A DNA stretch of 64,000 nucleotides from Margaritifera margaritifera (GCA_029931535.1 JAQPZY010001498.1:3391501-3455500); one strand, 5' to 3'. Positions 47,101 through 58,341 are shown, numbered from the stretch's first letter. Program-made: numbers and translations. Notes: generated from the sequence alone by a model not told the origin.

Positions 47101-47373
47101 CTACTTCTGTTTTGCTATTTTCATCAAGTTTAAATGACATAATATGCAAGGAATTTTTGCTAGTGTTAAACCTGAGGGATAATTCTGAAGGGTGGTAAGA
47201 CGTACAGTTGATTTCACCTCACAATGAAAGCGTATAGCCCCCATGAACTCTGGTCTGGCATGGAATCGACATAAAGAGGGAGCGTGATGTTCAATCTCGT
47301 TGCGAACAAGTCTATCTTTGGCTTTCCACACATATGAAAAAGCGTCTCTACTACCGACTGGTGTAGAATCCAT
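47101..47373 (-). CDS. Hypothetical 90-codon frame next to the Gypsy insertion
   Basis: Not recognised. The minus-strand frame starts MDSTPVGSRDAFSYVWKAKD and is 90 residues, with HHAPSLCRFHARPEFMGAIR in the middle. Composition is more protein-like than most frames here, and its upstream side is cut at 47434 by the Gypsy LTR. It may be one exon of a gene or an element fragment. No signal peptide, membrane segment or known motif. Low confidence that it is a gene. Confidence 0.2.
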   Translation of the reverse strand: MDSTPVGSRDAFSYVWKAKDRLVRNEIEHHAPSLCRFHARPEFMGAIRFHCEVKSTVRLTTLQNYPSGLTLAKIPCILCHLNLMKIAKQK

Positions 47374-47433
47374 TCTTTGAGGACAGCAGTCCCTGTCTGG
47401 ACAGGCTGTCCGCCATTATTTTTTTCTTTCCTG

Positions 47434-47592
47434 TGTTATGTATATTGAATTTATAATACGTGTCCATGAAGTAAATTGTACTTTAGTGGTCATTTTGTAA
47501 ACAGCATATTTACTGCATTTGAGTTCAAGGTCAGTCTTGTTCGCATAGCATTTAACAATTAGATTTGAATTTTCCATATCTTGATGTGAGAG
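47434..47592 (+). repeat. Truncated 5' LTR of the Gypsy element
   Basis: Matches 48716-48872 with scattered changes (both contain GAGTTCAAGGTCAGTCTTGTTC and CCATATCTTGATGTGAGA). Similarity stops at about 47592, where RT coding starts. Confidence 0.9.
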
Positions 47593-48585
47593 AGAGAATA
47601 CAGGAGAATGATTTTATAGAACCAATTAAAAGTAACTGGAGTTCTCCATGTATTCTTGTTCCTAAGCCAGATAATACATTCCGCATGTGTACTGACTATA
47701 CATAAGTCAACATTGTTTCCAGTGCCAAGAATAGATGATCGCATTGATAAAATTGGAAATGCGAAATATGTCACCAACATTGACCTTTTAAAAGGATTCC
47801 GGCAAATTCCACTCACGGAAAGATCACTTGCAAACCATTCGAAAATTCTTCTATGGTCTCAGCAATGCAAATCTGACGATTAATTTGAGCAAAATTGAGT
47901 TTTGACATGCTTGTGTCATATTTTTAGGACATATTGTGGGACAAGGCCAAGTTAAACCTGTAAAAGCTAAGGTCAAGGCTATCTCTGAATTTTCTGTGCT
48001 TGTTTGTAAAAAAACAACTGATGTGATTTTTAGGTATGGCTGGATATTATTGGAAATTTTGTTAAATTTTTTCCATAATTGCCGAACCTTGAACAATTTG
48101 TTAAGTAAGAAATCCAAGTTTTATTGGTCTGACCAGTGTCAGGAATCCTTTGATAAATTGAAGGCCATACTTAAGAATGCACCAGTTCTTTCAGCACCTA
48201 TTTTCAGCCAATTATTTAAAATGTATGTTGATGCAAGTGATGTAGGGGTTGGTGGAGTATTGATTCAGGAAGAAAAAAATGATGTTGATCACCCTGTGTG
48301 TCATTATTCTAAAAAAATAAACAAACACCAGAAAAATTATTCCATAATTGAGAAGGAATGTTTGGCTTTGATATTGGTTTTACAATATTTTGAAGTGTAT
48401 GCTACCTCGGCTCTTTCTCCGGTTGTTGTATACAGTGATCACAATCCACTTACGTTCATCAACAAAATTAAGATACAAATCGGAGATTGTTGAGATGGAG
48501 TTTAATACTGCAGGAATATAACATTGACATTCGACACATCAGGGGAAAAGACGTTGTGATAGCAGATGCACTTTCACGCGCATAG
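47593..48585 (+). pseudogene. Ty3/Gypsy RT-RNase H, broken
   Basis: In order: SPCILVPKPDNTFRMCTDY (RT finger), then in another frame IDKIGNAKYVTNIDLLKGFRQIPLT (RT motif with the first catalytic Asp). A deletion removes the YxDD palm part. NLTINLSKIEF and FLGHIVGQGQVKP (thumb) follow, then KLKAILKNAPVLSAPIF and MYVDASDVGVGGVL (RNase H first Asp). Next come NYSIIEKECLALI, VYSDHNPL and, after a frameshift, DIRHIRGKDVVIADALSRA and a stop at 48583-48585. Integrase is absent. Clearly non-functional. Confidence 0.93.
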
Positions 48586-48715
48586 ACTATATTGCTTTAT
48601 TTTTTATAATTGGGCCGAGTGACATTTATAAGATATTTTCCTATGTGATTTTGATTATGCATATTTAAAAGAAAGCTTCATTGCTTAAATCTTTCTTTTT
48701 CTTTATGAGGGGAGG

Positions 48716-49449
48716 TGTTATGTATATTGAATTTATAATGTGTGTCCATGAGGTAAGTTGTAGTAATTTTGTAAACAACATATTTACTGCGTTTGAGTTC
48801 AAGGTCAGTCTTGTTCACATATCATTAACAATTAGATTGGAATCTTCCATATCTTGATGTGAGAAAAGTCAGGTACGCACAGGAAATTTCCATTAGAGTT
48901 ACTCATATTCTAGAATATTCTGTCAGGTGATTTATCCTTATATTTATACAGGTTTGGTAAACAATATTTCATTCCTATGCTAAACTTCATGTCATAAAGA
49001 TCAGTCTATTAAGGAATTTATTTTAGTAATCAGATGTTACAGTTGTAAAAATCAGAGCAAATTCAGAGAGAGGAATTATTTATTTGAAATATTCATTGGA
49101 ATTACTAAAAGTGCTCATTCTCATATTGGATTAATAATTGACTTGGGATTTAAGTGAATCCATTCAAACATATTCTGAATTACATCATTCAGGCATATCA
49201 GGACATTCAAGACTACTGACACATCATAACATTCAAGGCTACTGGAATTCATTCGGAACATTTTATATTTAGGACTTGTGATTAGGACACTTAGGATTAT
49301 TGGATTATTTGGACTTTAATATCACGTTACTGTAAGTGTCTTTTAAATTTTCACTTTAATTGTCTAGAAATAAATTGCTTGTTGATTTTATTTACATTGT
49401 TGGTTTCACTTTCTTTCTGTTACATTATTTTAAGACCTAGAGTAATAAC
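48716..49449 (+). repeat. 3' LTR of the Gypsy element, 734 bp
   Basis: Starts TGTTATG after the polypurine tract and ends AGTAATAAC; the expected terminal A of ...AACA is missing. Contains GGACTTGTGATTAGGACACT and ATTGTTGGTTTCAC as in the 24039 solo LTR. Confidence 0.9.
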
Positions 49450-49541
49450 TCCTGAACGTGCCGCATTCTGAGAGTGATCTTACCTGAAGCTGACCAACAG
49501 AGGAGGTTCCAGACTATAAAGTAGATGGAAGGGATATGAGT

Positions 49542-49558
49542 GACCCCCCCCCCCCCCC
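49542..49558. repeat. Poly-C run
   Basis: About 16 C followed by AAGACC, just left of the DIRS-like fragment. Confidence 0.9.
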
Positions 49559-49639
49559 AAGACCGACGTGTTGTCTAAGGCGAACATGACGCAGGGATGC
49601 CTTATGCGGTTGACGCACCCTTGCCTTTCTAGATTGTTG

Positions 49640-50680
49640 ATATGAAGGGAAGATTCTTCCCGAGACTACAGGCGCCGCAGGACTACCCCCTCGGGCTGTA
49701 TGTGAGCACCCCAGCCAGAGTCTGATGCGTCGGTATATATATAAAAGAGTGAGGTTCCAGTGCGTGAATCGGAACTCCAGTCAGCAACATGTCCTGATTT
49801 TTCAACCAACTTAGATGGTGACAAAATTTGTATCATAAGGGAATCTGAGCATACAAGTGGTCCTTGTGAGGTCTTCAGTTTGCTAGAAGAATGAACAGAA
49901 GAGCCCGCATATGAAGCCTCCATAGGGGAACCAAGTCTGCTGCCGCATTCAGAGTTCCCAGGAGAACGAGATAGAGGCGAGCAGACAGCCAAGAATTCTC
50001 CCCCAGCTTTGCTGTGGGAGAATGATTTGCGATATTCAGTCGGAGGAACAGGGGATGTCCCTTGACGGCTGAGAAAATTCATCCCCACGTAAACGAAATG
50101 TTGAGAAGGGATCAGATCCAACTTCTCTTGGTTGGGGATTAGGCCCATACGAGCCATTATCTTCCAGCAGGGATACAGATTCCTAAGAAGGGCTCTGGAA
50201 GCGGAGGCTTAGCCGAAATAGAGAGCCTGAAGTCGAACGATCTCCTGTACCAGACAAAACTGCAGTAATTTCCAATGGGCTTGAAAGATGGGGATGTGAA
50301 GGTATGCATGTATGGAGACCGCTCAATCGTTCGGACTCGTGGCGTTCTTGACTAGTTCAATAGGGAAAGATCAATAATGAATCCAAACGTTCCCCCTATT
50401 TCTGAAACTAGGAAGATCCTGGAATAAAATCCATAACTTTGAATGTTTGTCACACTCACTACTGCGCCCTTCCTTATAAGGGTGTACACCTCTTCCCAAA
50501 GGGATATCAGTTGAGACTTGTGGAACCAGATGTGAGTTCCGGAAGCGAAGCCGTTAACCTTGCTCTATTATGGAAAGGATCCACGCATCGTCCTTGAGGT
50601 CAGACTAAACATCTGAAAAGAGGATCAGTCTGCCACCTACTGGGATGTTAAGAAGAGGGGCATTTGGCAGTAGAGGGTGC
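49640..50680 (-). pseudogene. DIRS-like retrotransposon RT-RNase H fragment
   Basis: Minus strand. From about 50640: DDAWILSIIEQG, then VVSVTNIQSYGFYSRIFLVS and FGFIIDLS (RT fingers of the DIRS type). HIPIFQAHWKLLQFC follows. Then an open frame at 49666-50157 reads MGLIPNQEKLDLIPSQHFVY, VGMNFLSRQG and FYIYTDASDSGWGAHIQP, the RNase H start. The NQEKSDLxPSQxxxYxGM and TDASxxGWGAH motifs are characteristic of DIRS-type tyrosine-recombinase retrotransposons. Stops and frameshifts are frequent. No tyrosine recombinase was seen to the left. Confidence 0.85.
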
Positions 50681-51560
50681 GACTCCCTAGGGATATCTGA
50701 CTTCCTCCTTAGTCAAGATGGAGGAGTCCGTAGACTTCCTTCCTTGGCCACTTCGAACACCTTGTCGTGAGAAAGAGGGGCAAAAAGGAGCTTTGAACTG
50801 GGTCTGACCGTTCTGCTGGGGATCCTGATTAAAATGTTCGGGATGGGGAGCAGTGGACTTTCTGATATGAGGGAGTTTCTTCGCCGGTTTAGCCGTGTCA
50901 GATACTGCGGCAAGGGAACGGTGTGCTGCTAATCCCTCCAATCCTGCGCGGCTACTGTAGAGATCGACCCTCTAAATAACGTCTTGGCATCAAGCGGGGC
51001 AGCCCTCATGAGTTTTTGCTGTCTTCCTTTTATGTCTCTAACGCGGCATCCCTGCAGATGTGGAAGAGCTCGGCAGAAAGCTTCATGTACACCGAAAGCG
51101 CATGTCTCGATGTCTTGGCAAGGGCATCCATCAAACTCTGCAAAGCAGCTGGAGACAACAATTGCTCCTTCAACAAACTAAAGGAAGCAGCCGAAAAAGA
51201 TCGGCTTGGGAAGCTATAGTAACAATTGTACGAACCTTCAGTTCAAAAGCCTTGATATACTTAACGGGGGAACCAGCCCAGCTCCATTCCGAAATTCTCA
51301 CATGGAAACACCAGAGTCCAAGGCGGGGGCTTAATATGCCAAAGAGGCGAATGAACCCTGTAACTGGCGAAATCTACGAGTCGAAGAGGGGACAGACCAC
51401 CCCTTCTGCTGTCTGGCCGCGTCTTAACCTCAAGGCAACGTTCGAGTTACATCTCTCGCCCTCGCTGGGTGAAGGAGCAACAGAAGGTCCTATCTAGACT
51501 GTGCCCCGGAGAGCCTCTACAGACTGACGAGGATTATAGTGTCCGAAGAATTCGACGATG
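50681..51560 (-). pseudogene. DIRS-like gag fragment
   Basis: Minus strand, upstream of the RT fragment and in the same orientation. A frame reads SLLKEQLLSPAALQSLMDAL then AKTSRHALSVYMKLSAELFH and ICRDAALE. After a frameshift, RAAPLDAKTLFRGSI follows, and a C-terminal frame (50687-50941) is rich in Ser, Pro, Lys and Gln. Gene order gag then RT and the L-x-x-x-L-F-x-G pattern fit DIRS gag. The far 5' part (51.3-51.56 kb) is weaker. Confidence 0.65.
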
Positions 51561-52002
51561 TTGTACACAGATATGGGGAAAGGGGGCGGTAAACGGGCTT
51601 GTCAAAGGATGAACATGGGGACCCCAAAAGAGGAGAAGGACCTGACGTAACTGATTGTTCAGAGAACTAATCTGCGTCTATGAAATTGATAGTACGTCGT
51701 CCTATCTTTGCTCCTGGACGAGTCAGAACTATTCAGTCTTATCTCCCTCCTGGGAGAAGCGCACTTTATGATTGGGTTCGTCGTTCCTTCTCCGCTCAGA
51801 TTTGCTTTTGGAAATTCACTTTCATATTCATAGATCAAGAAAGAGACAGATGGATAAACACAGATTGATAGCAACGAGGACTGACAAAAGACGGGTAGAT
51901 ATAGACTTAAATAGATCGCGAAATCACCAAGAAAAATTATAATGAAATACTAGTATACAATTAAGAATCGTGAATAAATGAAACAATGACAAAGACATTA
52001 GC

Positions 52003-52006
<4 letters not shown>

Positions 52007-52092
<86 letters not shown>
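52007..52092. repeat. (GA)n microsatellite
   Basis: About 42 uninterrupted GA units. Confidence 0.97.
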
Positions 52093-52095
<3 letters not shown>

Positions 52096-52980
52096 GTAGA
52101 TGGAGAGATATTTTTATGTAATGTATTCAGAGAATTTCTAAAATTTGAAGTACATCGATACTTGATAATGACTCAGTTTCCTTTCGGGACTGACAATACA
52201 AATCTAATCTAACAAGTGGATAAAAAAGGCCTGAAAATTGACATATACCCCGGTATTTCTAAAGCTCACTCAACCTGAAAATGATAAAAAAAATCTCAAC
52301 ATCTATGCTTGGTACTTGTTTGTTCCATTTACTTAATCCAGGAATACGTTTTAAACAGACTATATTTTTAAGAATGATATGGCCCTGCAACATAGGTAAA
52401 ATTCATTGGCAGTCAAGCTAAAATTCACAAAGAAATGTTGGTTGACACTGTCAGTGTTTTGTAATATAGTGGCCTGTGTCAATTGTATTGGTCTATTTTA
52501 ACTAATATTGAAATTGTTAATAAAATTTTGAAAATTAGTTTCTTAGTATATAATACAGTACATCGTTCTTTCCTTGCCTACATCTCTTTCGAAATTCAGA
52601 AGTACCTTATGATATTTTTATTTATGAATTTGCTAGCCAAGCCAACTGGTCCAGGAACCAGATAGCTATGTTCATGAAAATTAGAGCAAATTCTACGCGG
52701 CTTTTCTTGATACTGAGAAAGCTTTTGTCAATGTATGGTACGGCACCATATATTATAAATAAGGTCAGATTGGCTACCTGTCACGTCTCTCAACCCTAAA
52801 TTAAGTTACTAGACCAACATCTTTTGAACCTCTTTGAGAAATCGATATGACGCATTCAAGTCATACAGCGATTTAATCTTTTCTGTGACGTTATAAACGA
52901 CACCAATGGTCTTGTAATTTAATTCCCGCATTAGATACAGACACGAATTCTTTCATAATCAGGGTTGAGCAAAACAAATT
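52093..52980. other. Intergenic sequence, nothing recognised
   Basis: No motif-bearing frame or repeat was identified on either strand. Confidence 0.35.
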
Positions 52981-53017
52981 TCATCCACTTGTCCAGGACA
53001 AATGGTTTCAGAAAATT

Positions 53018-53101
53018 CACTTGTCCCACCTTACTTTTCACTTGTCCCACCTTACTCTTCACTTGTCCCACCTTACTTTTCACTTGTTCCAAAATGGTAA
53101 T
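53018..53101. repeat. 21-bp tandem repeat, 4 units, open on the minus strand
   Basis: Units of CACTTGTCCCACCTTACTTTT with small changes start at 53018, 53039, 53060 and 53081. The period is exactly 21 bp. On the minus strand each unit can read SKVGQVK, so the repeat is codon-sized and may have grown inside a coding sequence. Confidence 0.9.
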
Positions 53102-53174
53102 CACTTGCCGAGATTTGATGAGATGTATGTACTAAATCCATAGAAAAAAACAAGCGAAATAATATACAACATAA

Positions 53175-53616
53175 TTATTTCTTAAAAGAATTTAATTTTT
53201 CAAAAACATTGGTTGATATACATTTGGCTTCTTCGGGTTCATGTATACATGTTTTAGCTGCTGGATTTGAAAAAATGTCCATGTACATGTCTGCCACCTG
53301 CACCAGCACTAAGCCAGCAGTTGATAGCTGTGTCTGGGTTAAAGTCCTCAAACTCTGGTCCATTTGGTGAAATGTTCATTAGAATTTTTAAACTCTCTTG
53401 GTTTAAGGAATTCTCACACTCAGTAGCAGTCTTGCATTTTATTCCTCCACTTTCACAAGAATTTTCCTTCTTCGAATCGTCCTTATTACCTTCCTTGCGA
53501 AAATAATTTATCAAACTCATTTTATCCACATAGTAAATATCAGCTTGCTTGACAACTACTTCTAAAGTGATCATAGCAAACATTTTCTCTTTTAAATATG
53601 AACAGAGACAGATCAT
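53175..53616 (-). pseudogene. Unidentified coding-like frames, minus strand
   Basis: Not recognised. A 120-codon frame (53254-53616) reads MICLCSYLKEKMFAMITLEV, then a hydrophilic Lys/Glu/Ser-rich middle, then LKILMNISPNGPEFEDFNPD and WLSAGAGGRHVHGHFFKSSS. A second frame continues with TCIHEPEEAKCISTNVFEKL. The composition and directional continuity with the 21-bp SKVGQVK repeat suggest one broken reading unit running from 53.6 to 53.0 kb. It could be a retrogene fragment or an element-encoded protein. No domain assigned. Confidence 0.35.
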
Positions 53617-54572
53617 TAATTAGCGTAATTGTTTCGCTTTAAACACAATATCGCACGTGAAAGTTAATCCTCATTATAATCAATTAAAATTGAAAGAATC
53701 ATTACTGTCATTTAATCAGTTCATAAAGGCAACCAACACTGATGTCGGTAAAATACCTTTCATTAATTTAATTACGCTGACTCGCTGGATTACAATCAGA
53801 GTGAGCAGCTGGTGAGGATCTGGTTTAAGTAAACACGGTGCAACAAAGCTGCTTAAAACACTGCTAATTAATCATACCGGCTTTGTTTTGTTTGACGTGT
53901 TTTGATTTGCCGATAATTTGGTCGCTTAGCCCAATATGCAGTCAAGCGGGAACAGAACGTGCACATAGGCGATAGTTATCACTGACCACCTGTAGGTGTT
54001 ATACAGGATGTAAATGTATACATGGAGAGGGGTAAAAAATTGTACAATGCCTCCAAAGCAAGCAACGGGGAGCAAAGTAATGTGAAAAATTACAGAATCA
54101 ACAACATGGATTATTGTCTATAACTATGCTATATTGAACATTGATCATACAAGAAAATAATATTTCAAAATTGCGAAATGCCAGTACTTGAGCATTTGTT
54201 CGAGACAACGGCGAAACGCACGGAAACCGGCAAGCTCCTCGTCACCAACCGGCGAACCGGAACACAGGGACTGGACGTCACTGGTTTACAGCAAAATGAC
54301 AGACCTACCTGTGGAGAGATTTTAAATGCACTCTCAAAAGAAGGTAAAATACACGTAGATGAACTACAGGCTTTCACTTATGTTAACCCAGGGATTTTCC
54401 TCATACACACAAAGGGAGAAAAGCCTCTGCTACCTAAAGGCAACATAGTAATCAATGGCAAAAGAATACAGGTGATTGATGCACCAGAGATTGAAAGAGA
54501 GATCCCAATCAAATATGTGGACATGTACATCACAGGGATCCCAATTGAAATTCCCCTGCAAGTAACAACAGA

Positions 54573-55047
54573 CTTCTATAATGCTGTCTATACAAAAAGA
54601 TAACGTATAGCACAACAAACAAAAATATAGCACAAACATATAGCACACACTGGACAAAGAGAGTCCCTAGCAAAGACTCGCAAAAGGGATACATGGAAAG
54701 GAAACCAGCCGAAAGGTGTAATGCCTGAGGAGGGGCGTACGGACCACAAAATAAATGAAAACAATCTTAGACATAGGGGCAGAACGATTGGGGACCAGTG
54801 AATGGATCCCGAGCAAGTACGTCCCCATCAAAAACAAAAAGAACATCAAGAGCAACCCGAATCCAAAATATATCTAAATAAATTTTTTCCAAAATTCTTT
54901 TTATTTTTGAAAATACCCACAACAACAGACCTTTGGGGGATACATGCAGATATAAAAACCCTTTATTAACCTTTAGAACAAACGGGGGTCTCCTCAAAGG
55001 CTTTCTAGCTTTTATAGCTCGAGGCCCGAGAGGGGTCCACAAATAGG
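54573..55047 (+). mobile_element. 475-bp insertion with 16-bp TSD inside ORF1
   Basis: TGCAAGTAACAACAGA stands at 54557-54572 and again at 55048-55063. Removing the insert and one copy rejoins the ORF1 frame (..EIPLQ|VTTERFGQ..). The insert ends GAGGGGTCCACAAATAGG, like the 3' end of the host element at about 56250-56265, and other parts align loosely with 56010-56260. It is therefore probably a 5'-truncated copy of a related element. TSD length fits LINE-type integration. Confidence 0.85.
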
Positions 55048-55885
55048 TGCAAGTAACAACAGAAAGATTTGGACAGAAATACAACATAGAGATTAAGGAA
55101 GCGAGAATGGCCACGTATAAAGACTACTCTACAGTACAAACCGAGGCGAGAATAATTCAGGTGGAAAAAGACCAAGCTGCAAAGATAAACACCTTTTTTT
55201 TTATATCCACTAATTTTTGGTCAAATCGTGGTATAGTGGATGTATTTACAAACGGAAATGCCACAAGTGTGGACAGAAAGGGCACGACCCAAGAAAATGT
55301 ACTTCTGGAACAAAGACAGTGCCTGAAGAAACAACAACAACAACACCTCCAACGGAGAAGATAATTACAACAATGCCAGAAGAAACCACACCAATGGAGA
55401 CAAATAATAGAGAAATCTCTCCCGACAGAAAAGAATTACCAGGGAGAGACAAGAAGAACATTAAAAAAAGCTGAAAAAATAACAAAAACCAGCAGGAAAA
55501 GATAGTACAGAGGAAGAAATACCAAACCAAGAAGCCAAAAGAACGATACCTTGCAAAATAAAAAAAGGCAACACCGCCACAAGCCTCAAAGCAAACAGCA
55601 AGAGAACCTACCCCGCCGTCACTAGAACTTCATACTATGGAGGAGGAAACTACCCCGCCACCACCAATAAGCAAGAGACTACCACAAACATTTGGGAAAT
55701 TTATAGAGTTGGACCAAGAAGAATTAGATTTATTAGAGAATATGCCGACACAATCATTAGAAGCAGGAAACCATACAAAGAAAAATCACAGGACATGCAT
55801 AACTGTCAAAAGGTGAACTGTAAAATAAAACTACCTTCGAAAAAAAAAATCTTAAAAAACCTTATGGAAAACAGGCACGTATATG

Positions 55886-55908
55886 AGAGAGAGAGAGAGA
55901 GAGAGAGT
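55886..55908. repeat. Short (GA)n run
   Basis: About 11 GA units inside the 3' part of the ORF1 element. Confidence 0.9.
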
Positions 55909-56379
55909 ATACATCCATTCAAACACGCACCAAACAAAAAAAAATAAAACGGAAACTAGTACAACTCGAATAAACTTTATCACTTAAAAAAATGATTTGA
56001 AACTCGTATAGGGAAGAAGGGTAAGGAAATCAGCCCAACAATAAATACCTGAAGGGAGGGGAATACTGGCCTGGACACCCTATGCTCTGGAAAACTTGAA
56101 CATTTAGCAAAATGTTAGAAACAGAGGAACCTCAATGAAAAAAAAATTCAAAATTTAAATATTAAAGCCTTTTTGGTATTTGGAGCTTATGAGGGAACTT
56201 CTCTAAAGCTCTAACCAGCCATATATGCTGGGAAGGACTGGGAAAGGTCCACAAATAAAAGGAGAGGGGTAGAATCAAGTATTCAGTACGCCCGGAGAGC
56301 ATGAATGGTCAAATAAAGGTAGATGTAGTGATTAAAGCACGAAAATAAGGACTTGCACAACTTTTTTAAAATAGGAAAA

Positions 56380-56470
56380 AAGCACTTGTCCCGGGCTAGC
56401 AACTTGGAAAATTTTACTTGCCCGACTTCAAAAATGAATGGTCCCGGACGTCGGTCTATGGGATTTGATC
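56380..56470 (-). repeat. Coding-like segment related to 52970-53110
   Basis: The minus-strand reading has EVGQVKFSKLLARDKCF, similar to KVGQVNFLKPFVLDKWMKF at 52970-53040. The two segments flank the ORF1 element in the same orientation. Significance not known. Confidence 0.35.
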
Positions 56471-56979
56471 AGCCCTGGATGTACAGACTTTGTATTTAAC
56501 AATACATTTCCAATCCGGTTTTTTGACTGGTAGTCGACCTTGAAGTGTGAAAGATTCTGTACTAGTCTATAAGTGTCAGGAATAAAACCAGTTTGTTTAA
56601 TTTTGATTCTTGTTTTCGGATAGTTGGAAAGGCAGAATACAATTTTATTGTGTTGCAAAATAGGCTGCAATCAATCTACAAAGATGCTCCACGACAAACA
56701 ATTTCTTCACACCAGTGCATGCTTGAATGGGTAGAGCATCCAATAAACTCAGAGCAACGTTAGCTCGTGACAATCTAGACATTGCTTACATGTGTTTAAA
56801 GCAAAAACAATGGCCTCTCTCTAATGTAAGTGTGTTCTGAAGGCTGGGGTTACTCCAGGATTTACAACCATACAATGTGCAGAGTAACGCAACAGTTTCA
56901 TACAAAATCGGCGCTGTGACTGAATTGAAACCGTATTCATTAACTCCAAAATCATTCAAACTGAATAATATCCTTTTCC

Positions 56980-57400
56980 TGTAGAATTTGTGTACTGCGT
57001 AGTTTATAACACAGGGGTCGTGTATATAATTTACCCAATTTTAAACACACTTAGGGAGCGAAATATTTTCATAGTACCTCTAGTTGTACTTCCTTCGTTC
57101 TTTTCTTTTGCTAACTTTCTTCCGTCCTTCCTTTCTTCTTTCCTTTATTTCGGAAGCAAAACAACAGCAACTCGAGATCTTTATCAAACGGTTTCAACTG
57201 ATGCAGTGGTGGTCTACGCACCCGCACAGCTTCAGTGACATTCATTTTTTTATAGATTGCAATCTTATAATGAAATGAAAAGCGTGGTTCACATAAATAA
57301 GTAGATAAATGTATCTCTCTTGTTCAGAATGGAAATTATTAGATCATTGATAACCCTATGGACTCTCTTGATACAATCATACAGGAAGACTTCTGTAGAC
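56980..57400 (+). repeat. Dispersed duplication, copy 1 (empty LTR site)
   Basis: Matches 61666-62097: GTATATAATTTACCC, ACTTTCTTCCGTCCTTC, ATGAAATGAAAAGCGTGGTT, then TATGGACTCTCTTGATACAA and TCATACAGG. ATCAT at 57376-57380 is the uninterrupted equivalent of the solo-LTR target at 62093. Confidence 0.9.
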
Positions 57401-58341
57401 ATCAGCTTACAAGCTTACTTCTTCTGGATACCAATCACCACTCTCGAGCTCCGTATCAGGACTCTCACAAGCATATGTACAATCATTCTGAACTAAATCT
57501 AACATCGTGAAACCACTTCACACAGCAGCATCACCCAAAGGCACAGAAAAAGCACAAGAATCTCCAAGGCCCTGATTGATATTCATCGTTTGCTATGAAA
57601 TGTATATAGTCAGGTTTTAGAATAGATACGACTGAGTTCGTCACTTGCTCGTCACTAGCAAAACAATACATCGGACACACAGTTTAAACTTTTCGATGGA
57701 ACGACTACATAGGTGTTTACGGTATGCACCACAGCGACAGAAACCATGACTCCGGGTATAGCTTATGTATGACTGCAGGAGAAAAACGCACGCATGTATA
57801 ATGATCTACAAACGAAAACAGTATAATTCAAGTCCCGTATAGAGGAATTACATCAAACTGATCATTCCATTCGTAGCCTGTGATGCTCAAAGCAGGAGAT
57901 AGCACATGTCATCATCAAACTGCACGTACCATACGTTGGAATTGCAGTCCAATGCCGGCACTGTAAATGAACACCTATCCGGGCCGTTGTCTTTTCCGTT
58001 CCATCAATAACCCCTTGATCTCACAAAACTGGTGTTTATCTGCAATAATTGGCACATGGTGAGTATCATTTTTTTCTTTTCCAATATACTTCATAACTAT
58101 TTATCATACTTAGCCAAACAAAATTAAGTTGCGTGGGTTTTCCAGATTTATAATCGCTCTCCACTGCATAGCATTTTCCCCATAATGCTCCTATTCAAAG
58201 TAGCTGTGTGATGGTTTTTAGTTTTTCGAAATTCTACGTGTGAAAGTTTTACAAGCTTACGCTTCTTAAAAGACTGCTCAGATTTATCCTAGTCAAGGGA
58301 GATGTCAACATCGGTCCCAATCCGGGCTTACAAATGTTTTC

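Larger units (their letters stand above)
47434..49449 (+). mobile_element. Ty3/Gypsy retrotransposon, internally deleted, TSD TCCTG
   Basis: 5' LTR start TGTTATGTATATTGAATTTATAA at 47434 recurs at 48716, the 3' LTR. A polypurine tract GAGGGGAGG directly precedes the 3' LTR. TCCTG flanks the whole element at 47429-47433 and 49450-49454. The 5' LTR keeps only about 155 bp before passing straight into RT coding, so the rest of the LTR, gag, protease and most of RT are deleted. The RT-RNase H gene is broken. The LTR family also gave the solo LTR at 24039. Confidence 0.93.
54178..56275 (+). mobile_element. Retroelement with ORF1/gag-like gene, plus strand, interrupted
   Basis: ORF1 starts at 54178 (MPVLEHLFETTAKRTETGKL). 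It runs through VNPGIFLIHTKGEKPLLPKG and VDMYITGIPIEIPLQ, and is then cut by an insert (54573-55047). It resumes at VTTERFGQKYNIEIKEARMA, shifts frame in a T8 tract near 55195, and ends with a CX2CX4HX4C knuckle CHKCGQKGHDPRKC (55259-55300) and a Thr/Pro/Glu-rich tail. The right part is non-coding and ends GGAAAGGTCCACAAATAAAAG near 56250-56265. No RT follows. LINE ORF1 or a non-autonomous gag-bearing element are both possible. Confidence 0.7.

Noticed and set aside
51060..51497. 145-codon plus-strand frame starting MEELGRKLHVHRKR
   Set aside because: It is the shadow of the minus-strand DIRS-like gag, which carries the recognisable pattern.
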